A stretch of 31,967 bases of DNA from Saccoglossus kowalevskii (Eukaryota > Hemichordata > Enteropneusta > Harrimaniidae). Positions 18,366 to 29,100 of the stretch are shown here, in pieces. The notes beneath the pieces are model-generated. The model was not told the DNA's origin, searched no databases, and saw nothing but the letters and a program-made list of their open reading frames with translations. Position 1 is the first letter of the stretch; each line of letters starts with the position of its first letter. The stretch covers positions 1,426,715 through 1,458,681 of the forward strand of contig NW_003155237.1 of assembly GCF_000003605.2 (NCBI RefSeq), read 5' to 3'. A program made the translations under genes and the position numbers.

Positions 18366-20561
18366 TTACGGAGTACCTGGTGGAAATTGCTTACAAATAC
18401 AAAATTCTATGGAGACAAGAGGATCCTGACACTCTTCGTATTTTTGATAACGTGACGTTTGTTTGATAGAGTTGATGATTCCTTGTGCATCCACAATTAG
18501 TTGCCATAGCGATGGGCCTTCAATGGCAGAGAAGGTTATGGCATACTGGTTCATTTCATTTCCCTTAGGGTTATTGCCATGTTTATACACGACTATATTC
18601 ACAATGTCATTCAAAGTGATGTCACGACATGTTGTGTTACTTCTTCCATGATGTATCAATACTTCCATTGAATGTTTCAAATTTATCTCCGAAATGGCTG
18701 TGTCAACAAATCTATAATGTTCTTGCGTCCAACTGTGGTTTGGTAGTATAATTGGCATGTTGCACACACAGGTCCAACTGGGTAATCCTGCATCGCTGCA
18801 TGTGCGGTTTTTTGGGATCACATCGGTCAACAAGTTGTACGAATTATGGTGGAAATGACCACTCGTCCGGTTCAGAAACGGGTAATGAAAAAGTGACTTC
18901 ATAGTTCGGTGTACGTCGTAGAAAACCACGTATCTCCTGCTGTTTAAAAGTAAGTTTCGCTCCCACTGTGGATTAGCAAAGATTAAGGTTTTTGGGATAA
19001 TGATTGAAAAAAATGGCAATAAAACCTCAAGGTGGCTCCCAAGGTGTTTACTTGCAGGTCCTTGGTATATCTGACCGTGGTCGCCAAACATGAAGATGAA
19101 CAAATTGGGATTTTCCCTCATGACTGCTTCCAGAAATGAAACTAAGCTGTCATCCACTTGATTAATAGATTCGTGTTCTGGTCTGTGTTGAGCGTTTAAA
19201 TCAAATGCTGCCCACTTTGCAGGGTAGTCGTATTCCAAGAAGTCTCTCGTATAATTCAAAATGTAATCATGAAGCATGGAGTCTCCTTCACATAGCCCCG
19301 ACCACACCTCTCTCTCTGGTTCCACTACGAGAGGGGAATTCTCACGGGCTACCCACAGGTGATCAAAATGTGGCAAGACACCAGGGCGGTTTGTGCATGT
19401 TTTACACGTAGTTCGTGTACCCATTAAACCATTTCCAGTATCAATGCCATAACTGGTGAGGTAGCCACGTTGGTTCGCGTAATCCCACATCCATTCTTTC
19501 ACAGATCGTAGGCTGTGTCGCAGTACTCTCTCCTCTTCGTCAATTCTGCTGAAGTATTCCCCGGCATATAGTGGATACAAATTCATTGCAGTGATGCCAC
19601 TGATGGAGTTGACTCTGTTGAAGAGAAATGCTTGGTGACTGCATCGATCATCTGCAAAACCTGTGCATTCCTGCAAGTACAACTTATGTATCAGTTCTGC
19701 TGTCTTGGGTAGACCACACTTACGATGGAAATGTGCACGCGACACAGAATCCAAACTAAAAGATAGTACTGAGACTGGATCAAAATTTTCCTCTTGTGAT
19801 TTTATCCCTTCCAGAATATTTTTCTGCTCTTGAGATCTATTATTTGGCAAGAATTGAGTTCTATAGTTATGTGAGATGGCAACAACTCTGCCATCTTCCT
19901 TGAACTTGCACTCTACATCAGCAAACTGGCTAGTATTAAAATCAAGCATGTGTGGTCCAATATACTCTACCCATTCTGGGCTCTTTACAAATTTCCCATT
20001 TGATGATGGTTTCTCTGACTCTTCGTGATCAATAAAGTTAATTCTGAATACATCACTGCAGTTTACGAACAATTTTCGTTTTTCACGATCGTGATGAACA
20101 AAAGTTGGGCTAAAATTACATCTCCATTGTACATTCCTGCTGCACAAATCTTTGGGTGGGGGCACTTTGGGTATTGGACAAATACTGTCACTTTCTGGGC
20201 CAAGCTCCTCACTGAATAAGAATGGTCTCAAGTAAAGCAGGTATTTCCGCTTTGTCTCTGGTTTCCATGGATACTCGTTAATCTCTTCATCTGTGATATT
20301 TACTCTGGCGAGAGTTGGACGAATTTTTCCAACATTCGTTTTCATGAAGTGTTGTGTGGGGGCGCTCTTCACAATCCGTGTTACATTCATTACATTTCCG
20401 TTGGAGACTGGTTCAAGAACATTGATTGCTTTGTTTCCCGATAGCTTAATATTGTTCACCGCTACCAATAATACGAGCTGCATTAACACAATTGCTGACA
20501 GAACGAGATACAGAACTCTGCTCTTCCTCAAGCGACTGAGAACTATTGATAATAAATCCAT
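18366..20561 (-). CDS. DUF229-family type II membrane protein, alkaline phosphatase/sulfatase-like fold (731 aa)
   Basis: An uninterrupted frame encodes 731 residues from Met at 20561. One membrane segment lies at about residues 17-35 (VLYLVLSAIVLMQLVLLVAV) after a short basic N-terminus, so the bulk should face the lumen or exterior. About ten N-glycosylation sequons and paired Cys agree with this. Family signatures: FSLDSVSRAHFHRK (Asp271), FMFGDHG (Asp494, His495) and HLGSHLEVLLPFF. These Asp/His residues are the expected metal ligands of the alkaline-phosphatase superfamily. Enzyme substrate is unknown. The open frame extends 11 codons upstream, but GTATGG is preceded by tgctgttttactgtag, a good acceptor, so the gene probably has a 5' UTR intron and starts at the second Met. 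Confidence 0.88.
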   Translation of the reverse strand: MDLLSIVLSRLRKSRVLYLVLSAIVLMQLVLLVAVNNIKLSGNKAINVLEPVSNGNVMNVTRIVKSAPTQHFMKTNVGKIRPTLARVNITDEEINEYPWKPETKRKYLLYLRPFLFSEELGPESDSICPIPKVPPPKDLCSRNVQWRCNFSPTFVHHDREKRKLFVNCSDVFRINFIDHEESEKPSSNGKFVKSPEWVEYIGPHMLDFNTSQFADVECKFKEDGRVVAISHNYRTQFLPNNRSQEQKNILEGIKSQEENFDPVSVLSFSLDSVSRAHFHRKCGLPKTAELIHKLYLQECTGFADDRCSHQAFLFNRVNSISGITAMNLYPLYAGEYFSRIDEEERVLRHSLRSVKEWMWDYANQRGYLTSYGIDTGNGLMGTRTTCKTCTNRPGVLPHFDHLWVARENSPLVVEPEREVWSGLCEGDSMLHDYILNYTRDFLEYDYPAKWAAFDLNAQHRPEHESINQVDDSLVSFLEAVMRENPNLFIFMFGDHGQIYQGPASKHLGSHLEVLLPFFSIIIPKTLIFANPQWERNLLLNSRRYVVFYDVHRTMKSLFHYPFLNRTSGHFHHNSYNLLTDVIPKNRTCSDAGLPSWTCVCNMPIILPNHSWTQEHYRFVDTAISEINLKHSMEVLIHHGRSNTTCRDITLNDIVNIVVYKHGNNPKGNEMNQYAITFSAIEGPSLWQLIVDAQGIINSIKQTSRYQKYEECQDPLVSIEFCICKQFPPGTP

Positions 20562-21100
20562 ACCTACAGTAAAACAGCAGTAGTAGTTTAACACAAACCA
20601 AAAGTTTGTAACGCGGTGAAAAGTTCGCCCAGCATTCTAGGTTTCTCAGTATATCCAAATCGCTCAGCTACAGTCGCACCAAATGAGTAAAGTTCATATC
20701 CGGCCATGCGTTAATCATTGATAACGAGTTTAATAAGTTGCTAATAAAAAAAGGAAGGAAAGTATATTACTAACTGTGGTGGCGCTACTTCATCACTACT
20801 GCACGTATGTTTACAGTTAAAAATTCACTGCGTTGTGATTTTTATCACTGAAATTAATGTTTGGATTGTGTGCATTTAAACAGGATGTTTGTGAATCAGA
20901 CTAAATTTCAGGATTAGCACGCGTGTATCAAGTTTCAGGACACTCCATGGTCAGTGCCTTCCTGTTATTGAGAAAGTAAGCCAGAGTACAGAAAAAATTA
21001 TAATTTATGAGATTGCATAAGAATTGTCACACCACAGGGGTTAGTTTACTGACACTAACGGTAACGACATGTTCATGGTAAAGATTCTAACAAATGCTTA

Positions 21101-21282
21101 AGGCCAGGTATCGTTGAAACAAGAGACAAGACAAAAAGTAGTATTACAGATATAAACCCAAACTTTTGGTGATTCAGTAAAATGCCTGAGGGCACCAGGC
21201 CAAGTGTGATTTACAAGACCCTACCAAAAATATGGGTTTATATCAGAGTTTTTCGTGCACAGCACTGAACAGGAATTGGCCT
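21101..21282. mobile_element. Dispersed short repeat, copy B: MITE-like, TTA target duplication
   Basis: The element starts AGGCCA and ends TGGCCT, with TTA on each side (21098-21100 and 21083-style flank at 21283-21285). A TTA/TAA duplication with short inverted ends is typical of PIF/Harbinger MITEs. The interior is shared with copy A at 17500-17669. Short termini make the class assignment tentative; the repeat relationship itself is clear. Confidence 0.6.
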
Positions 21283-21409
21283 TTATCCTGCCAGTCCCAT
21301 GTACTTTTACATTGACTTGACAATTTACAAAAATATAAAAGATTTGTTATTTGCTGATTCAGTGTAAACCCTGACACGACATTGAAATGACCATTCTAAT
21401 AATCAAAAT

Positions 21410-21480
21410 AGCTCAGTCATAAAAGGCCCTGCTTGCTATGCTTAATGTGGGTTTGAACCCTTTCCTTGGTCAACTTTTTT
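21410..21480 (+). other. tRNA-like (Pol III) remnant
   Basis: TAGCTCAGTC resembles an A box. GGTTTGAACCC (21440-21450) resembles a B box, and a T6 run follows at 21475-21480. The T-arm and acceptor stems do not pair properly, so this is at best a tRNA pseudogene or SINE head. Confidence 0.3.
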
Positions 21481-23385
21481 GGTTTACAAAATCATGGATT
21501 CCAATAGAAACCCCCTTTAGACCTGGGTGCAACCCCGTGGCCATCTTTTTCTCATTTAATGTACTACGTTCAGCGATGGCCATCACAAATTGACACTAAT
21601 GACACCTAAAATGTTTTATTAATAAGTATTGGAGGAAAAAAGATTTTTACAGCTATTGTCGCTATTATAGCTTTAACAGAAATAATAGTAGTGATGGATC
21701 ACATAATCAAGTGGTATAATCATTGAAATGGATTAAAGTATTACATTTTTATTATCAAATCAAATAAGTGCCATATATCAAATGCAAAAATTAGACAGCC
21801 TGGCATTTGTGTGTATTCTGTTGCGAGTTTGGGATCTGGTACTCTTGCGTAAAGAGGAAAGTCCTATGAAATTGAATATTGAGGGTATGTTCCAGGGCAG
21901 AATTTAAAACTTCAAATGCGATCCATGCTTATCTCACAAAAGCAGATTCCAGTTTATGTTTTATTTTACTATACCAGGTACATGGTAAAGACTTGAAGTA
22001 GGTTTAACAGCTAGTACAATACTGCCTCAATGCTACATGTACTTCATGTCAGTAATATGAAGGCGAATTCAAAAAGAAAAAGGTATTGCTACTTCACAAC
22101 ATGCATCCAATGCTGCTATTAGTTGTGAAATATTCCATTTAAATGTTTCCATGTAAGTTTCACTATATGTACAGTCCAATACTTGGAGCTTCCTTTATTG
22201 AAAGAATAACAATATCTTGACATTGATTTGACATCTATATTTCCAGGGTGTACTTACCCCAGAACATTTGTCATGTTACTGCTACATCTTTAATCAAGCT
22301 ATGTGATATACGACAGTCTTGTGTTCATAAAATGAACATAGCCATTCAATTGGTTGAACTATCATTGTCGATCTTACGTTTGAAATAGGACCATGTAAAT
22401 ACCACACAAGATGGCAGTTCAAACGGTGAACTGATCATGCAGGTGATTACTTCAATTGTGTCTACATGATTGTGAATGAGCATCTAACACAAAAAAGCAA
22501 GTGTGTTGACATATAAATACAGTCAACTAATCTATTCAGTTATTAGTATTGCTTAGCGTTTGTGATTGGCTGCCGCTTGCAGTACAAAGGTTATGCAAAA
22601 ACAAACCTGTGTGAAGGCAGAAAGATAACTGCATAGCAAAGTCATTGGTGTAGCTATATAGCAGTAATGTGACACAAATTCTGGGTATACTATAACTACC
22701 AATACACGAAAATAAAGGGTACTTCTTTGATCTGGTATTTAGGGGGGGTGAAGTCTTCTTAAACAATCAGTCGATGGCATAACGACCAATAGCTTCCACT
22801 CACAAGACATATTGGGGCACCTGTATTTATGAATATGTCAAAATAAATAAGACAAGACCACAGATAAATTAAGAGAGTGGTTTATTAAGCAATGTATAAT
22901 ACATTACAATCTATGGCGTGCAAGTTACTGCATGCAATTGTTGCTGGCGAGTACCAATCAACACCAACAGAAAAGTTTCATGCCGACAGCATGGTTTTCA
23001 TATTTCCCGTACAAAAACCTACAATTCTGACACAAGGAACTTGCAAACTGGTCATCTTAATATTGCTGAAACAGTTTCTGGTTTGTAGTAGACAAACCAT
23101 TGGCTCTTATTTCGCTTTGGTATCTTGAATTTACATGCCAAATACCGGTAATTCAAAAGTTGCAATTATGTACATAAAGTACGGCTTTACAAGGGATATA
23201 CAATCACTTACTGGTCATATTTTAATTGTTGGTCATGTCTCCATTTCAACCTGGTTAATTAACTGTCTTGAATAAGCGAAAAAGGCATGAATATATTCTG
23301 ATCAAAATGAAACTTGGCATGAGGTGAGGTAGGGTGTTACCGTGTCTACAGTGCAACTACATAGCACCTGTTTATAATAGATCGA

Positions 23386-23411
23386 GGGGGTGGGGTGGGG
23401 GGGCTTGTGGG
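23386..23411 (+). other. G-quadruplex-capable G-run cluster
   Basis: Four G-runs of 5, 4, 7 and 3 bases, separated by T, T and CTTGT, satisfy the usual G4 pattern. Confidence 0.5.
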
Positions 23412-24460
23412 TAGCACTGTGCCCTAAACTGAGATAACCAAGAGTTTTCTAGTTATTATAGTTATATATTGCAATATACCTGTAATGTAATGAACATTCA
23501 AATCTATCTAAATTAAAAATTAAGACCACTTCCGAAATTTACACATTGTGATACACATGTGCTGATAAAAAATATAAGATTTGCCATTTTAAAACTGCCT
23601 CCAAGTTTGACAGAACACTTGAGTAGCAACACATCTAGGATTGCCAACAAAACGAGCAACCACCAGGAAATGCACTCACATTGAAAAAATTACCTTTCAA
23701 TAAATTCAAAACTTAAACTTTTTTCTTTTTCACAAAAATAAACGTCTCAATACCTCTGCATTTATACTTAAACTAATGAAATTTATGATATCAACACTAC
23801 AGAAATACAACTCAATAATTTAATGATGGTGACACGCAAAAAGTTTTTCCTACCAGTTGTTGACTGACGAGGGCGCTGTTCACCAATATGATTGAGTGAA
23901 TGATTCCCACTGAAGATGGGAGGAGATTTATTTGTAATTAGATTCCTAATAAATATCACATTTTTAAAGATTCCAGAATATTAGTGAAAATAATTTGTGT
24001 TGCCACATGACAAATCAGTAAACACTGAGTGACCTCGTTTGAAAGTCAAGGAGGGACACAGGAAGCAATTACATAAAGAGACAAATAGAAAATCATATTA
24101 AACATTTTTTATGACTGATAGAGATAACCTTTGACCTTGTCCAAAGAGATGCAGAGATCAACACTGTAAATTTATCCAGGTGAATAAACACAGCAAGCAG
24201 AATGTTGGGCTTTGTTGTAAAAATCATTTCCACTTTGGCAATTTAAGACCTGGTTGCTTTTCAAATTAACAAATGCATTAAAACAAGTCTCTCAAAATGG
24301 ACAGCCTTCAGTGCCTTGACCTCCCTTGATTGTATGTGTTATGTTCACTAACCTCTGTTTATTACTATAAACAGTGGTGTTTTCACAACGCTACCTAAGT
24401 ACTGTGTACAGTAAAACATTTTGTTTAAATTTTAAACAAAATTTCACTGTGACCTATTCA

Positions 24461-24529
24461 CTGCTACAATATTTCAGGATTTTCTTAGACCCGCAAAATT
24501 TTATCTCCCGCAAAACCAAAGTGATTTAC
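24461..24529. repeat. Dispersed repeat, copy 1
   Basis: CTGCTACAATATTT through GTGATTTAC resembles 26675-26749 in the same orientation, with several differences. A small palindrome (ATTTTGTTTAAA opposite TTTAAACAAAAT) lies just left of it at 24418-24442. Confidence 0.4.
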
Positions 24530-25879
24530 CTTGTACAGCACTGCGTTGCAATCAACATAGAGAAAGTGATGCAAAGCAACATTAAATAGCTGCCATTATT
24601 GGAATGAACATGCCGAAAAGTACAGTATTAGGATGTTTTGAAAACCAATAAATCCATTGAGCACCATATTTTCTCCCCACCAAATTGCTAGAGGTACATA
24701 TGATTTAGTCTTCTATAGTTATCTATAATTTCATTGATAATTTTTAAACAAAATGAACATAATTTTTTCATTTCCTATTGATCAAATTTAGTGAAAAAAA
24801 TATGAACAAAACAAGAATTCATAAGATAAGGTTATGATAACTAGGTACGGTAATATGCGATAAAGATCTCATGAAAAACGAACATAATACACGTTTTATG
24901 AATAAGCAAGGACATTAAAATAAACAGTCAGAGAATGAGTCACGAGTGGTTCCACAAACATACGTGAATATCGCCTTGAGATTTTGTGATCATCTCCAAA
25001 ATTATGACTTCATTTCACATGAGATTTTCATCGCATATGGCATACCCTAATCTTATAAATCTTTGATAAAATTAAATGAATTTATATTAAGAAAGTCAAC
25101 AAATGTCCACTTTGGCATTCAAAGGGTTCTTTAAAAGTGAGCACGATGAAGTCTGTATTGCTGATATTACTTTTTTCTTAATAGCTAAATCTAAAATTTT
25201 TCGTCTTTACGTAAAATCTATTTATATATATGCTTTAATAAAAAAAGGGGAAGCACAACACTATTTGTTCTATGGACAAAAAACAGTGATCACGGAAGAC
25301 GTCTTTAAATTAATGTTTTTCACATAGACAGAATGAGTCGTGTTGAAAGACTCCATACATCACTTCCCCATTAAGAACAGTAAGTAGACTACGATCATTA
25401 TCACCGCAGTAATCGCTACAAATCGTTATCACAGCTACAAATTACTACATAAAAACATGCATAAACCACAACATTGCTCATTTGTTAACGTCAAGCAAAC
25501 AGGGTTTACCAAAAGTATTAAAAAAACATGATCACCAAGCGATCATGCTGTCAAACCAAGGTCTAGTTCTCCCCATTCAAAACATAAGGGCAGTATTTAA
25601 CCCCAATAATTTTAAAATATATTTTACAGAGAATGAAATGCCTGCCACATCTGTGATGCAAAGACGAACAAGGGGGGGAGGGGGGAGACTTAAAAACACA
25701 GATTTTCATAGATATTATAGTCACCATTAATTAATGTCCATAGTCTTGCATGATAAAGATATCACCAATGAAAACTGTAATAATAATAATAAATGTTTTG
25801 TGTTCACTTCATGTTATTAGTGTCTCTACACCATAAGCTGGATGTTGTTTCCATGACGATTACCATATGAAGCATTTTA

Positions 25880-26170
25880 TCAGAACCATCCACCAGTCAA
25901 CTTGTGAAACAATTCCTCGTTCAACGTTTGATTCTGATCTCTCGATCGCATAGACAAGAAAATATAACCACCGATAAATTCGTGAACAATTTTACAATCT
26001 GCGCTGTGGCACGCAAAGTGGATGTTTTCATCTTCCATTTGTACTATGACCTCTTTCACCTCCCAGTTCACATGCCATGCTGTCATTGTACTGTAACGCC
26101 ACGTTGCTTTCGAATCACCGCTGTTGATGTCCATCTTTATTAATCGGTTGTAGCACACACCTAACAAGTC
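25880..26170 (-). CDS. FERMT: Kindlin final exon: F3 integrin-binding lobe
   Basis: 96 codons plus [44 protein letters not shown], ending KLTGGWF. The Ala-Trp at 26075-26080 occupies the place of Gln614-Trp615 of human kindlin-2. Confidence 0.96.
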   Translation of the reverse strand, partial: DLLGVCYNRLIKMDINSGDSKATWRYSTMTAWHVNWEVKEVIVQMEDENIHFACHSADCKIVHEFIGGYIFLSMRSRDQNQTLNEELFHKLTGGWF

Positions 26171-29100
26171 CTGAAATTACAACAAGAATTAAAATTACAG
26201 TTAAAATTCAATTAACTAATTAGTCTAATTATTGGACTTGCCACACAAAAATACATTATGCGATGACATAGAAAAATTACTGCACAATGCCTTTTACTTA
26301 CTTCTTTCTTTGAATTTCTGAATTTGACAATGAAATATGTGACACCGTACTCTGGAAGTGCTTGCCAGGCTTTGATATAACTCATCTTCGCTTCTAGCAG
26401 AGACATGTTCCGTGCATTGCTGTGGCCTTCTAAGATACGACCGGCAATCTATAGAACAGAAAGATAAATATGCAAAAACATGGTGAGAGTTGACACAAAG
26501 ATTTTAGATGTATGCAACATGCCCAAGTCAAACTCAAAATACATCGTACCACCATTGATATATTACATACTTCATGAGAAATATTTTTTATTTCGTAAGT
26601 TTATAGTGATTACAAAGACAAAACTTCACAATTGTCAATGACTCCATGTCTTAAGAACCCCAGGGGAAATTTAACTGCTACAATATTTGGCAATCTTTCC
26701 AGACTCATAAAATTAAACATTTTACTCACATAAAATTAAAGTAATTTACAGTAAGCTGGAAGGATCGAAAAAAAAAATTAAATGGAATGAGATAATACTT
26801 CAACTGTAACCCAATTTTCAAAATTTCCATTACGAATTTTAGAAAAAAAGGGAGCCACTGTGAATTTTTGTAAAATGTTATCTTGGTGCTTACAGATTTA
26901 TAGACGATCTCCTTTTACCTGTTTTGTCTTAAATTTCTTGAGATATCTTGAACACACAAAATCTTCAACAGCAATTTCGGTAGTATCTGGACTGATATTT
27001 TGTGACGCTGAGGACACTTTACGTTGCTGCATGCTCAGAAACGCTAAGATTCCCTGGACTTCAGACTCGTATGAACTGTCAGCCATAGTCTTACCTTTAG
27101 ACGCAAGTCTAAACGCAGCCATCCAGTTGGCATACTGGGCTTCCTGTGTAGAGTGATGAAGAAATATACACTGAACATTTCTGAAATCAAGAGCTGTTTT
27201 ATGGCCAACGTTACTTGTACTGATAAATGAAAACAATGTCATCTAATGAACCCCTTAATATTTAATGACACAATAACAAAACATGATAACGACTCAAAAA
27301 ATGATAATCGACTTACATTATCACATCTTATGAGGAATTCCTGCATTCCATCTGACAATGGCACCAATAACCGCATACCAAATTTACTGTGACTGATATT
27401 GACATCGGGCGTGATTTCACAGCCTAGAGAAAGGCGATTATGATTAGGTCATGGTCATCACATCGGGCGTATAGAGACAATCACATGATGGCCATTTTTT
27501 ATATTGCAAATAAAAAACAATATTTGCCATGTGTGATAATTAATTTAAAATAAATGCATCCCCCACATCAAAAATGGGTAATAATAATCTTGAGAGCATG
27601 TCTTGAGTGATTTAATATTACACTGATAACTAAAGCTGAACAATGGGAAAATGACACAAATCCCTTTATACGTCCTGGCACCACAGGACAAGATTCTCAT
27701 CTGTATTGAACCAACAGTGTCAACAATAAAATTAAATTAACTCGCATACCTTTCAAATTAATCTTCTGCGTGGGGGCGCCATTGACATCCTCATGACTTT
27801 TATAATATGCCATGTGGGTATCTTTAAAAACAAACCAGTATCTCTTAAAACCTTTAAGTGTCAGCTTCTTGGGTCTGCAAACAATCAGGAAGATAGGTTG
27901 GGGTCAATGACCTCAGACAGTCCACCCAGAATTCAACCAAGTAATGTTATCAGTTATTTTCAGCCTGGTTCACTGCCTTATTCCATACTCACATTGCACT
28001 CTATTTTTTTTAAATGCTCTAAGAGCTGAAAACTGGGCAGAGTACCAGACTAATGTTTCCACTCATACTCACTGATCAACATAAATTATTATGGACAAGT
28101 TTCAACAACAAAAAAACAAACATGTTTTAATGTTTTATACACATTTTGAAGTACTGTTAAATTATTAATAATATCTGGATTTGAATTTCTGATAAGTGAA
28201 ATTAGGTCAGTATGAGGAAGTAAATTACAGAACTTACAGTACCTAGCCAATACCTCAGTATATGTAGAAAACCTATAGATTTAACCAGCTGATAATAGAA
28301 TGTTCAATTCAAGACAGCTGGTCAGCAACATATTAGATGACAAAATCATTTCTACCAAACTCCAAGAACACTTACTGCGCATTTCTTGAGAGAAACTAAT
28401 ATAAAACTACAGACAAATAGAAATGTTACTTACTTCAAAAATCGGAGATAATCGGAGAGCTCTGGAACATTCGTAATATCCCCCTAGAAAGCGATATCAA
28501 ATATTGGAAAATGAAAACAACCACATTGTCTTAGTCGGAAAATCAGTATGACACATGATACGTATCATCCAATGAAATATTGATGCGGGTATTATGTGCT
28601 TACTTACTATATGCAAATACAGTATGTCACGTTTTGTTTTGTTTTGTTTTGATGAAGTATTCAACATTTACTATAATGTATGTCACATGATCAGTACCAC
28701 CCAATAAAATCTTAGAATGGGGTGTTTGTTACTATATTGCCTACCTGTGCCATAGATATTGACGTCCCCTCTAGTGACACTTGTAAGTCAGTCAATGCAG
28801 CGTCAATATCATCTACGCCACCATCAGTTGTGTTGTTACCATCCAACTGTGGTATTTGTGATTGAAGGTTTACTTGTAACTAAAGAGAAAATCATAACGA
28901 ATTAACAACTTTGTTCACTCTTCATTCTCACAAAGACGTCGCTATAGTAGTAGCGATCATGAATGATCAAACTAATCAGTCAGGAAGGTTGTTCAATTAA
29001 ATGAATGTTTTATTTATGAGTGAATCGACGACATTAATGAATCCAAAAGAAAGTGTTTCCAATTTCACAATCATGTTCGCTACTCTCACTGAAAAAATTA

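Larger units (their letters stand above)
20562..25879. other. Interval between the DUF229 gene start and the kindlin stop codon
   Basis: Holds the DUF229 promoter and any 5' UTR exon (not located), repeat copy B (21101-21282), a tRNA-like remnant (21410-21480), a G-run cluster (23386-23411) and the kindlin 3' UTR of unknown length. Minus-strand AATAAA candidates for kindlin are at 24358-24363, 23927-23932 and 22881-22886. None of the short open frames in this interval looks like a gene. Confidence 0.5.

Noticed and set aside
20562-20594. Upstream 11-codon extension (MLNYYCCFTVG) of the DUF229 protein
   Set aside because: It overlaps a T-rich tract ending in AG directly before GTATGG, more likely a 5' UTR intron acceptor than coding sequence.
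22536-25730. Several 70-80 residue open frames between the DUF229 gene and kindlin
   Set aside because: AT-rich, no family resemblance, no splice context; some probably lie in the kindlin 3' UTR.
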